Source: Desulfovibrio gilichinskyi (GTDB taxonomy: Bacteria; Desulfobacterota; Desulfovibrionia; Desulfovibrionales; Desulfovibrionaceae). From it: a stretch of DNA of 64,000 nt. The position numbers and the translations under genes are program-made. This document shows positions 1 to 8,145 of the stretch, piece after piece. How positions within the stretch are numbered: position 1 is the stretch's first letter; each line of letters opens with the position of its first letter. Where the stretch lies: positions 590,637 through 654,636 of the forward strand of contig NZ_FWZU01000003.1 in the NCBI RefSeq assembly GCF_900177375.1. Reading direction: 5' to 3'. Under the pieces are notes generated by a model, which did no database searches, was not told where the DNA came from, and worked only from the letters and a program-made list of their open reading frames with translations.

Positions 1-994
1 CTTCTACAACCGCTTCATCAAATCCCCAAAGAGCTAAAAGATAAGCACCTACTTCCGCATGTGTGAAACCGAAAATTTCTTTCTCGGCTTCACTCATGGG
101 AATACCTTCTTTTTTTACTGATTTTAATATCTCTGCATATTCTGGCTGAAAAGATGTGGAAAGAATAAGTTTGCCGATGTCGTGGAGAAATCCGGCAAGA
201 AATGCTTTTTCAGCGGTCTCGTTATCTGCTCCCTCTGCCTGAATTATAGCCCGTGCTAACAGAGCTGTGTACTGACTGTGTTCTCCAAGATCTTCGATAG
301 AAAAATCCAGATTTTTGATTTTGCTGGTGTTGAAAATATGCATACCAAGTACGAGTCCTTTAATTGTACTTAGTCCTAACATCGTTGCGGCTTTTTCCGG
401 CGTTGAAACTTTCGAATACAGGCCGAAGAAAGAGGAGTTAACAAGTTTAAGAATTCCTGTTGTAACGGCTAAATCTTCACCGATTATTTTGCCGATATCT
501 CTGATTGAAATATCATCTTTTTGCAGTTCTTTTTCCAGCTTGATGTAAAGAGACGGCATGATTGGAAGTTCATCAATAGAGGCAATAGCTTTAGAAACAC
601 GTTCATTTAGGAAAATGTTTTTCAGCTTGAGGCTTCTTTCAATTGTTCCGTTCATCTCTTTTGCCGTACAAGGCTTGCTGATAAATTGGTGCGCACAGAG
701 TGCAGAGTGCATGGATTTATTTGTGTCATGGTCTTTTGAAAAAATAAAACGGATGGCCCCCGGCTGCTGTCTTTTTACTTCATTCATCAGCTCGCCGTCA
801 GGAAGTCCTTCGGTATAAAAATCTGTAACAACAATATTGAATGGTTGAATTTCAATCAGTTCAAGAGCTTCTTTTGCCGAGTTTGCAAAGTGTAACTCAA
901 GTTGATCCTCCATCGGCTTAAGCATTTTTTTAAGGGTTTCAATTTGTCCTTTTTCTTCATCGACGAATAGGATGATGCTCTTGGATTTCGTCAT
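1..994 (-). CDS. Response regulator with HDOD domain (3' end cut by window edge)
   Basis: Translation from ATG at 994 gives a CheY-like receiver (residues ~1-125) followed by an HDOD domain. The receiver starts MTKSKSIILFVDEE, has a phospho-acceptor Asp in NIVVTDFYTEG and a conserved Lys in FISKPC. The HDOD region carries IDELPIMPSLYIKL, GEDLAVTTGILKLVNS and FLHDIGKLIL. In this family the receiver controls the HDOD output, which usually acts in c-di-GMP, chemotaxis or cell-cycle signalling; the target here is unknown. The reading frame is still open at base 1, so the C-terminus is missing. The gene stands alone and divergent from nothing close. The start is supported by the receiver beginning at once. 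The family call is firm, the role is not. Confidence 0.85.
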   Translation of the reverse strand, partial: MTKSKSIILFVDEEKGQIETLKKMLKPMEDQLELHFANSAKEALELIEIQPFNIVVTDFYTEGLPDGELMNEVKRQQPGAIRFIFSKDHDTNKSMHSALCAHQFISKPCTAKEMNGTIERSLKLKNIFLNERVSKAIASIDELPIMPSLYIKLEKELQKDDISIRDIGKIIGEDLAVTTGILKLVNSSFFGLYSKVSTPEKAATMLGLSTIKGLVLGMHIFNTSKIKNLDFSIEDLGEHSQYTALLARAIIQAEGADNETAEKAFLAGFLHDIGKLILSTSFQPEYAEILKSVKKEGIPMSEAEKEIFGFTHAEVGAYLLALWGFDEAVVE

Positions 995-1121
995 ATTTCC
1001 CTCTGAATGCTTTTTTGCAATTTATCGGTGTAAGCTGAAATCATGAAAAAAGATTACGTTATATGTATCATGGTGTCTGATCATTGAAAACTGAAAAAGG
1101 ATGTTGAAATGGCAGAACATG

Positions 1122-1162
1122 AAAAAAGGGTTGCTTTGAACTTAATCAAAGCAACCCTTTTC
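1122..1162 (-). terminator. Rho-independent terminator after the ArnT-like gene
   Basis: A perfect stem (about 16 bp, AAAAGGGTTGCTTTGA paired with its complement) with a short loop sits just past the stop at 1181. Read on the minus strand it is followed by a T-rich run. It closes the 3676-1181 minus-strand gene group. Confidence 0.8.
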
Positions 1163-1180
1163 TTATATTTTTAATACTGG

Positions 1181-2815
1181 TTACTTGCGCAGGAGAATGT
1201 AAGGTCTGTCGGAAATGAACTGTTCATTAATGATTGTTACATCTTCAGGACGATTTTCCCAGTGATCATAGTATTTTTTCTGCATCACAAGAATAACTTT
1301 ATCGTGTTCCTTAAGTAATCTGTCTATTTCATTAAAATCACTTGTTTCATGGATGTCTGTTCCGGCGTAGTACGAGAAAATACCGGAATATATTTTGTGT
1401 GCTAAAGGGTAACTTCCCTGTTCCACGTAATGCTTCATAATTTCACCTGTCTGGCGCGGGCTCATGAGCGGGTCGAGTGAAGGAAGTGTTTTCAGTGCCA
1501 GCGGCTGGATCCAGATTGTCATGGTTACTGCCATTATGAGCAGCCCCGTTTTTCCGTCGGAAGTTCTGGTTGCCAGAAGAGCGAATCCGCCAAGTCCCAG
1601 TATCAAAACTGTGAAGGATATTCCTTTCAGCGCGAAATCAAACGGGAAAAATGATTCAGCAAAAGGCGCGGCAACTGCGAGCAGGATATAAACACAGGCA
1701 ACCCCTATCCAAAGTTTTTTGGAATTAATCACCGGAGGGTTGTCATCCTCTCCAAGTAGTCCTCTTGCCGTTAGAATTGCAAGCGGCGCAAAGAGGGGAA
1801 GTATGTATATGAGCACTTTGATACTGAGGCAGGTCAGCATGATAAATCCGCTTATGAACATTATCCATGCCCAGTCTCTTCCGTCATTTGCAGAATCTTT
1901 TCTCTGAGCAATAACATTTTTCCAATGAGATATACTGATCAGTTTTTTCAGCGGAAGAGCAAAAATAGCCATTGTCCACGGAAGCCATGCAAGCGGGAAG
2001 GCTATCAGGTAATACTGAAACGGTTCTTCGTGATGGAAGGAGCTTACAGCTCTTTCATAAATCTGCTTGTAGAAAATATTATGAATGAACGAAGTTCCGT
2101 CTACAAGTATCGCTCCGATTATCCATGCCAGCAGGATCAGTGCAAGGATAGCTACACCTTTAAGAACAGCTTTATTGCGGAACAGCGACAGTTTCTTTTT
2201 CCATATCAGGTAGCAGAATGCGGTCAGTATGGGGAAAACTATTCCAAGCGGTCCTTTTGTCAATGTGGCAATTCCCATCAGAACAAAGGCGGAGAGCATC
2301 CACTTGGTATTGTCCTCAGAGTGGAAAGCTTTGAAGAGACATATGTTAGCCCAGATGATGAAACTGCCGAAAAGGAGGTCCATACGGGAATAGTGTGCAA
2401 TCCCAAGGAAGAAAATATTTGTTAGCAGAACCAGTCCGGTTGCAAGAGTTGTCTTGCGCCCGCAGCCCAGTGTGCGTGCAAGAGCAACGGTTGAGAGCAG
2501 GAAAGCTCCTGCCGAAACTGCTGCCCCAAGGAAGAATACGCTTATTCCGTTTGCAGGAGTAAATGTGTCTATAAGTGATAAGAACCAGAAGTATACCGGA
2601 GGCTTATCAGGGTACGCTACTCCGTTGAGGTACATCACCAGCCAGTGTCCGGCATCTTTCATTTGATGGTATACATCGGCGTAGCGTACTTCATCGGAAA
2701 ACCAGAGTGAGCGATAGTCCATTGTGAAAATCGACTGCAAGGCAAGGATCATAAGTACGCTGACCCATGGGTGCTTTTCCATAAAATCCCATACGGGAGA
2801 AGAATTTTTATTCAT
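1181..2815 (-). CDS. ArnT-like lipid-linked sugar glycosyltransferase (GT83/PMT family)
   Basis: This 544-residue integral membrane protein has about 11-12 hydrophobic segments. The family's acidic catalytic pair sits in the first periplasmic loop (SDEVRY, Asp41-Glu42). Members of GT83 move a sugar, classically 4-amino-4-deoxy-arabinose, from undecaprenyl phosphate to lipid A at the outer face of the inner membrane. The acceptor and sugar here are not known. A longer frame is open to 2890 but would run deep into the upstream gene. The ATG at 2815 begins one base after that gene's stop (2817-2819), so the two are translationally linked. Pairing with a PAP2 phosphatase fits recycling of the undecaprenyl carrier. 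The family call is good, the substrate is open. Confidence 0.8.
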   Translation of the reverse strand: MNKNSSPVWDFMEKHPWVSVLMILALQSIFTMDYRSLWFSDEVRYADVYHQMKDAGHWLVMYLNGVAYPDKPPVYFWFLSLIDTFTPANGISVFFLGAAVSAGAFLLSTVALARTLGCGRKTTLATGLVLLTNIFFLGIAHYSRMDLLFGSFIIWANICLFKAFHSEDNTKWMLSAFVLMGIATLTKGPLGIVFPILTAFCYLIWKKKLSLFRNKAVLKGVAILALILLAWIIGAILVDGTSFIHNIFYKQIYERAVSSFHHEEPFQYYLIAFPLAWLPWTMAIFALPLKKLISISHWKNVIAQRKDSANDGRDWAWIMFISGFIMLTCLSIKVLIYILPLFAPLAILTARGLLGEDDNPPVINSKKLWIGVACVYILLAVAAPFAESFFPFDFALKGISFTVLILGLGGFALLATRTSDGKTGLLIMAVTMTIWIQPLALKTLPSLDPLMSPRQTGEIMKHYVEQGSYPLAHKIYSGIFSYYAGTDIHETSDFNEIDRLLKEHDKVILVMQKKYYDHWENRPEDVTIINEQFISDRPYILLRK

Positions 2816-2816
2816 A

Positions 2817-3437
2817 TTAATTCTCGGTTGAAAAAAGGTGAATTGCAAAACCGGCAACTGATCCGAGCATCCAGCCGCAGAGGACATCACTCGGGTGGTG
2901 CCATGCTAAATATATTCGGCTGAAAGCAACTGTTGCGGCGAATAATCCCAATAATAAAGTCAGTAAAAGTGCTTTGTATCTAAGCACAAGCGGCAGGGTT
3001 GCGCCGTAAATTTCACAGGTGTGCCCTGACGGAAGCGAGTGGTATGCGCCGTGGCTTGAATAAGGTTCAAAAAAAGTTCCTTCTCCGGGGCGCGGTCTGC
3101 CGATTGCTATTTTTAAAAATCTGACAGTAATGACACTGACAATAATTTGTACAGCCAGATAGACCAGCGCGAACCTGACTCTTGATTTTTTTCTCTGTCT
3201 TATTCCAGTGATTAAAAACCACAAGTAGACAGGGTAAAAAACAATATTTCCCCAGTTTGTAAACATTTTCGCAATGGATTTACAATTTGGATTTGCTGCT
3301 GCGTGAGCTGTGAACCAAGCTGTGGCCGCATCTTCATTACCGAAAATACAAAAGATTGCGGCAAGAATAATCAGCAAAGGCAGTGATGCCAGAATAAAAT
3401 GGCATAGGCTGGAATATTTATGGATGAAACTGGTCAA
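2817..3437 (-). CDS. PAP2-family membrane phosphatase
   Basis: This 206-residue protein with about five to six membrane segments carries all three PAP2 signatures. They are K109-x6-R116-P117 (KIAIGRPRP), P136-SGHT, and S173-R174-x5-H180-x3-D184. His139 and His180 would be the catalytic pair. PAP2 proteins remove phosphate from lipid phosphates such as undecaprenyl pyrophosphate, or from lipid A. It lies 11 bp downstream of a small gene and directly upstream of the ArnT-like transferase, so the group probably serves envelope lipid modification or carrier recycling. The exact substrate (undecaprenyl-PP, phosphatidylglycerol phosphate or lipid A) cannot be told from these motifs. Confidence 0.85.
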   Translation of the reverse strand: MTSFIHKYSSLCHFILASLPLLIILAAIFCIFGNEDAATAWFTAHAAANPNCKSIAKMFTNWGNIVFYPVYLWFLITGIRQRKKSRVRFALVYLAVQIIVSVITVRFLKIAIGRPRPGEGTFFEPYSSHGAYHSLPSGHTCEIYGATLPLVLRYKALLLTLLLGLFAATVAFSRIYLAWHHPSDVLCGWMLGSVAGFAIHLFSTEN

Positions 3438-3448
3438 TCTATAAAACC

Positions 3449-3676
3449 CTAACCTTTGCTTTCGCCTGATTCAGCTGTCTCTTTGGCTTCATCGGGATGA
3501 TGGTCTGTTGTAAATTTTTTCCACGTTTCTTTATCCGTATCCATTTCAGTTAGGATCTCAGAAAGTTTTTTACCTTCTTTCTTCCAATATTTATAACTGT
3601 GATCCGGGCAGGAGAATGGAATTACCAGTGTTCCGTCTTTCAGAAAATACGGTTTGTCATCTTTATTATCGCTCAT
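3449..3676 (-). CDS. Small conserved-looking hydrophilic protein, function unknown
   Basis: The product has 75 residues, starts MSDNKDDKPYFLKDG and is rich in Lys, Asp and Glu. It has no signal peptide and no membrane segment, and contains one Cys-Pro-Asp-His patch (FSCPDHSYKYW) near residue 23 and HHPDE near residue 58. I do not recognise the family. It is the first gene of the minus-strand group with the PAP2 and ArnT-like genes (12-bp gap), which supports it being real. A Cys/His metal site is possible, but only two candidate ligands are close together, so this is speculation. Confidence 0.55.
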   Translation of the reverse strand: MSDNKDDKPYFLKDGTLVIPFSCPDHSYKYWKKEGKKLSEILTEMDTDKETWKKFTTDHHPDEAKETAESGESKG

Positions 3677-3746
3677 GGGGACGGTTTACACGGGCATGGC
3701 TGGGGATTCAAGTGAATCCTGTATTATTTTAAAGATTACAAAATGA

Positions 3747-3784
3747 AAAATCCTCTGACCCGGGCAGGTGAGTCAGAGGATTTT
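3747..3784 (-). terminator. Rho-independent terminator after the DUF115 gene
   Basis: AAAATCCTCTGAC and its exact complement flank a 12-base loop, with a T-rich run on the minus-strand side. It lies about 50 bp past the stop at 3836 and separates this gene from the downstream minus-strand group. Confidence 0.75.
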
Positions 3785-3835
3785 CCAAAATGATGAATAT
3801 GGAAATTATTGGATTTTATCGGTCGGTTCTGCCTT

Positions 3836-5599
3836 TCAGGCGGCTTCTTTATGCTCATCAACGTGTAAGCAACGATCCATGTGTTTAACTTTTTGAATCG
3901 TTTTTTTGGCGATCTTTTTAAAATACGGAAGATCCTTAGGAGCGTAACTTGTTCTTGCTCTTGCCAGTCCCGCCATATCCATAATCTCGTTGTATAGATA
4001 TGGAAGATAGAGTGGGTCCTGTCTCAGGAAGAAATACAGATCGTGAAAGGTTTTGTTGATTTCCATCTGATTTTTACCAAGCTTGCGAAAGAGCTTTTCC
4101 AGCTTTTTAGTCGCATTTCTGATAGATATAGTCCATTTTTGACTGCGTGATTCAAATACTGGAGCCGGACGCGGGGTACGGGCCAGATTCATAGATGTTA
4201 AAAAATGTTCCATGCTTCCGGGAGCTGAGGCCAAAAGCCCGTTCATGTTTACTTTTTGCATATCCACATTTTGTGTTCCGTTTATTAAAGCCCCGCCGCC
4301 GTAAAGGTTGAAAACGGGAGTTTTGAGCTTTGTAATATCTTCTTCCATTTCACGTTTGGAAGTCATGTACTGGATGGAGGATGTTAAATTTTCTCCGTCA
4401 GCGTTTTTCAGGCTGACAAGTGCGGCTGCCGGGAAAGTCGCTCCGGCATTCTGATGACCCGCCGCATGAGAAATTTTACCTTTCCACGCAAAGTCCTGAC
4501 CGACTAAGAGAATTTGATTAAATCCGCACCAGTCGAGAAATCTGTTCAAAGTAATACTGACGTTACTACCTGCATCAAAAATATCTTCATGCTTGCTAAG
4601 TGCAAATGTTCCGAGACCTCCCATGGTCCACATCGGGATGGTCGGGCCGGGGTATGCTTCAAGAACTTCGTGGTCAAGCTTGGTGGAATAAATAAGCGGG
4701 ATATCTTTTGCCCATTCTTTATCAAGCTGCTGATAGACCCTGAGCATTGATTTGTTGTAATCAAGTCCTATGCAGAAATGAGGTTTCAGTCCTGTTTTTT
4801 GAACCGCCGGTAATGTTTGAAGGGCGGTTACATAAATGGCCTGACCTGGATTTTTCGCAAGCTGCGGCCCGAACTCCGCAAGGGAAGGCCCTGCGCCGAG
4901 GATTACCGCGCTAAGTCCTTTTCCCGCATTTTTCAGCGTAGATATAGTTCCGTCCTGAATAGTTCTGGAAAAGTTGTCTAATTCGTTGCCGACCATGATG
5001 TCCTGTTTTTGACGCAAAGTAGACATTTCAACACTGAATGATTCCAGTTTGTCGCGAATTGTTGCGGCCCATCTGGCATATTCTGGACCCATCTGCTGGC
5101 TGGCCATATCAAGTCGTAAATAAATTTTACCGTATACGAATTGAAGGTCGAGCTCTTTAATGATAGTCATCATTCTGTCTTCATCGACTGGGCAAAAATG
5201 GAGTTTACCGCATTCTATGAAAGGTCGGTAATCGGTCTGTCCCAGACAGGCCAGCAGCATTTCCGGTTTTGGCTCTGTAAGGATGACTTTGTGGGTGTCA
5301 GGTGTATTCATCAGTACGTGATTAAGCCCGTATCCAAGGTTACACCCGACAATAATGGTTGCACTGGTTTCGGCTTTTTCTAGGACTTTCCAATCGTTAT
5401 ATATAACATTTGGAGTAGTCGCTTCGAACAACCCGTGTCCGTTTTCCATTTTCCAGTCGAGAATTTCCCATCTGTTTTTGAAAAGTGAATTGGCAAGTTG
5501 TTCTTGGTCAATATTCTGACTGCTGAGCCAATTGTAAAGGGGCGGGTTGTGTTTCTCAAGAGCTTCGATGTTTTCTTTAAGGAATGGGTAAGCTGACAT
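3836..5599 (-). CDS. DUF115 / motility accessory factor (flagellin glycosylation type)
   Basis: This 587-residue cytoplasmic protein has the DUF115 (MAF_flag10) core at about residues 215-400. Its signatures are VILGAGPSLAEF, TALQTLPAVQ and HFCIGLDYN, and the later LVGQDFAW resembles the sugar-nucleotide-binding end of the domain. An N-terminal domain holds IVGCNLGYGLNHVL and VILTEPKPEML. The family resembles sialyltransferases and is linked to attachment of nonulosonic acids to flagellin Ser/Thr. AAGGA lies 8 bases before ATG 5599, supporting the start. The gene is monocistronic between a terminator and a divergent gene. No flagellin gene lies next to it, so the flagellar role is by family only. 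Confidence 0.8.
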   Translation of the reverse strand: MSAYPFLKENIEALEKHNPPLYNWLSSQNIDQEQLANSLFKNRWEILDWKMENGHGLFEATTPNVIYNDWKVLEKAETSATIIVGCNLGYGLNHVLMNTPDTHKVILTEPKPEMLLACLGQTDYRPFIECGKLHFCPVDEDRMMTIIKELDLQFVYGKIYLRLDMASQQMGPEYARWAATIRDKLESFSVEMSTLRQKQDIMVGNELDNFSRTIQDGTISTLKNAGKGLSAVILGAGPSLAEFGPQLAKNPGQAIYVTALQTLPAVQKTGLKPHFCIGLDYNKSMLRVYQQLDKEWAKDIPLIYSTKLDHEVLEAYPGPTIPMWTMGGLGTFALSKHEDIFDAGSNVSITLNRFLDWCGFNQILLVGQDFAWKGKISHAAGHQNAGATFPAAALVSLKNADGENLTSSIQYMTSKREMEEDITKLKTPVFNLYGGGALINGTQNVDMQKVNMNGLLASAPGSMEHFLTSMNLARTPRPAPVFESRSQKWTISIRNATKKLEKLFRKLGKNQMEINKTFHDLYFFLRQDPLYLPYLYNEIMDMAGLARARTSYAPKDLPYFKKIAKKTIQKVKHMDRCLHVDEHKEAA

Positions 5600-5793
5600 T
5601 GATTCCGTCCTTGGCAGTCTGTTGAAATAGTTTAATTGTAATCTTCAGTTTTTGTCTGAATTATGTGTCCATATTCAGAATGACGATGTTCTGCTTTATA
5701 AGTGCAAAAAATTTGCCAGAATAAAAACGGTAGAAGTTTGCTTGCAATGTTTTTGAATAAATTTATCGCATGATGCTGAAAGGATTAAATAAA

Positions 5794-8088
5794 ATGTTTG
5801 CAAATGATATTCTTGAACTGGTCGGCGGAACACCTCTTGTAGAGATGCGTCATCTTAATCCAAGTAAAAATGTCAAAATTCTGGCCAAGCTTGAATCAAT
5901 GAATCCGGGCGGTTCTATTAAAGACCGCGTGGCTTCGGCTATGATTAAGCGGGCAGAGGAATCCGGCGAACTTACCCCCGGTAAAATAATAATCGAGGCT
6001 ACTTCCGGCAACACCGGAATAGGGCTGGCGATGGTGTGCGCGGTAAAAGGTTATAAGCTTATGCTGATTATGCCTGAAACTGCGTCTGAAGAGCGTAAGA
6101 TGATTATGCGTGCTTACGGGGCGGATATTCTGCTTACTCCGGGGCATTTGGCGACTGACGGCGCAATTGAGCAGGCTTACCGCTTTTATCGCGAGGAACC
6201 TGAAAAGTATCTATTGACTGATCAATACAATAACAGTGCTTCAATTTCAGCACATTATGATGGAACTGCTCAGGAAATATGGGATCAGACTGACGGAAAG
6301 GTTACTCACGTTGTCGCCTGTCTGGGAACAAGCGGAACCATAATGGGGATAACCAAACGCCTAAAAGAGCTTAACCCCGCTATACAGATTATTGCTGTTG
6401 AACCTAAGCCCGGTCATAAGATTCAGGGTCTTAAGAATATGCAGGAATCTTATCCTCCCGGGATATATGATAAGCAGAAGCTGGACCGCATAATACGTGT
6501 TGAAGACAGTGACGCTTTTGACAGTTGCCGCAGACTTGCGAAAGAAGAGGGCGTTTTTGTCGGAATGAGTTCCGGAGCTGCCATGTCCGGAGCTGCCGCC
6601 ATTGCTAACGAGCTTGATGAAGGTTTAATCGTCACTATTTTTCCTGACGGCGGCGAGCGTTATCTTTCAACTCCTCTTTTCCGTCCGCAGGTTTTTAAGG
6701 GACCGAAAATTTTTGACCAGTCCACAGGTGAAGATAAAATTTTATCAGGCGTTGACGGCGGGACCGGAATGTTCACCATGGGGCCGTCTTTTGACAATCC
6801 TTATGACCCCGAAGCATTTCGGCGTATCGTGATGCTGGACGTGCTTGCGCGTCATCTTGAACGTGAGGGAAGCAAAGTTTCCGCGTTGGTCGGGCTTGCC
6901 GATCTTGAAGATCAGACACTTGCAGTTTCGCGTGACAGGGGCGTTTCCCGTGAAGCTTTTGCTAAAGAAATAACCTCCGCAATGGAAGCAGCCGCGAAGT
7001 TGTTAGGTGTCCGAAAGTCCGTTCGTTTCGGAAGAGCTTCTGCCTGCGTCGACAGAACTATAGCCATCTGCCGCACTATGCTGGCTCACGGTCTTGCTTA
7101 CGAAAAACTTCGCTCAGTATATTTTGATGTGTCCCGCGACAAGGGGTACGGACATATGACCAACATGGATATCGACATGGTCAGTCTCGGCAAAACTGTT
7201 GATATGGATGATTACGTTAAAGAGAATCCACGTGATTTCACGCTTCTTAAACGTGCAACTTTGCAGGATTTAAAACTTGGAGATGTGCTTGAAACTGATT
7301 GGGGAAATGTGCGTCCAAGCTGGTTTTTACAGCAGGCCGTAACTGCTCTGGAAGGTCTGCCGGGAGTGAGTCTGCTTTTAGCCGGAGAAATCCACAGGTT
7401 TCCGCATTTGGAAAATTTACGCGCAATATGGGCGGGAGCAGGAGTTGCTCCGCAAGTATGGATGGTTGCGCAGCCCGTTTTGCCCGGTTGCGCAGTTCTG
7501 CCGTGCGTAGATGAATTAATAGAACAGGCGGGACAGCCCATTGCGGTGCGTATGTGGATGCTTTCATCATCATACAAAAAGCCGTTAGTGTGCAGTGAGC
7601 AGGCTATTTCCATGTGGGTTAAGAATCAGCAGAAGTTGCAGGATCTTGCCGCAGGACTCAGCATGCTTGCTAATAATTCCGGTGAAATTTCCGAAGATAT
7701 CGATCAGGAAGTGTTCACACTCAAAAGCGGGCTTTCACAGGCCCTTGATGATAACTTGAAACTGCACAGATTTTGGCCCATTCTGTTCGGATTCTGCAAG
7801 ACTATAAATTCATTACTTGGATCAGCTAAGCTTTGCGGCGCAGAAGCTCAGTTTTGTTTGAATCAATTGCTCGAAGTAGATGATATTTTAGGCATTCTCG
7901 ACCATGATGCTATGCCTGTTCCATTCGCAAAGTTGCCCGAAGAAGTTAAGCTGATTCTGGAAGACAGAGAGCTAGCACGGGGCAAAAAGGATTTTGCCAC
8001 AGCTGACGCATTACGAGATAAGTTGCTTGAAGCTGGATTCAACGTGGAAGATAGTTCGGACGGAGCGCGGGTTTTTAAGGTTAGGTAA
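5794..8088 (+). CDS. cysK: Cysteine synthase fused to a degenerate cysteinyl-tRNA synthetase-like domain
   Basis: Residues ~1-305 form a PLP-dependent O-acetylserine sulfhydrylase. Lys43 lies in NPGGSIKDR, with SGNTG substrate loop, GTSGT phosphate loop and GMSSGAA. Residues ~325-764 align with cysteinyl-tRNA synthetase (LDVLARHLEREG, FPHLEN, RMWMLSSSYKKPL, ARGKKDFATADALRDKL), but the catalytic signatures have gone. The HIGH region reads DPEAF, the first zinc-binding Cys is lost (TMGPSF where CGP is usual), and no KMSKS is present. The start is placed at ATG 5794 because AAAGGA sits 9 bases upstream; an in-frame ATG at 5770 has no such site. The first half should make cysteine from O-acetylserine and sulfide. 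The second half is probably a regulatory or binding domain. Confidence 0.88.
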   Translation: MFANDILELVGGTPLVEMRHLNPSKNVKILAKLESMNPGGSIKDRVASAMIKRAEESGELTPGKIIIEATSGNTGIGLAMVCAVKGYKLMLIMPETASEERKMIMRAYGADILLTPGHLATDGAIEQAYRFYREEPEKYLLTDQYNNSASISAHYDGTAQEIWDQTDGKVTHVVACLGTSGTIMGITKRLKELNPAIQIIAVEPKPGHKIQGLKNMQESYPPGIYDKQKLDRIIRVEDSDAFDSCRRLAKEEGVFVGMSSGAAMSGAAAIANELDEGLIVTIFPDGGERYLSTPLFRPQVFKGPKIFDQSTGEDKILSGVDGGTGMFTMGPSFDNPYDPEAFRRIVMLDVLARHLEREGSKVSALVGLADLEDQTLAVSRDRGVSREAFAKEITSAMEAAAKLLGVRKSVRFGRASACVDRTIAICRTMLAHGLAYEKLRSVYFDVSRDKGYGHMTNMDIDMVSLGKTVDMDDYVKENPRDFTLLKRATLQDLKLGDVLETDWGNVRPSWFLQQAVTALEGLPGVSLLLAGEIHRFPHLENLRAIWAGAGVAPQVWMVAQPVLPGCAVLPCVDELIEQAGQPIAVRMWMLSSSYKKPLVCSEQAISMWVKNQQKLQDLAAGLSMLANNSGEISEDIDQEVFTLKSGLSQALDDNLKLHRFWPILFGFCKTINSLLGSAKLCGAEAQFCLNQLLEVDDILGILDHDAMPVPFAKLPEEVKLILEDRELARGKKDFATADALRDKLLEAGFNVEDSSDGARVFKVR

Positions 8089-8100
8089 GATTGTGTATTA

Positions 8101-8140
8101 AAATGGAGACCATTTCGTATTGAGATATTGGTCTCCATTT
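8101..8140. terminator. Bidirectional terminator between convergent cysK fusion and cyclase
   Basis: AAATGGAGACCA and TGGTCTCCATTT form a perfect 12-bp stem with T-runs on both sides. It lies between stops at 8088 (+) and 8146 (-). Confidence 0.85.
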
Positions 8141-8145
8141 TTTTG

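Noticed and set aside
1925..2425. 166-residue plus-strand frame opposite the ArnT-like gene
   Set aside because: It lies wholly antisense to a clear membrane protein gene and shows no domain.
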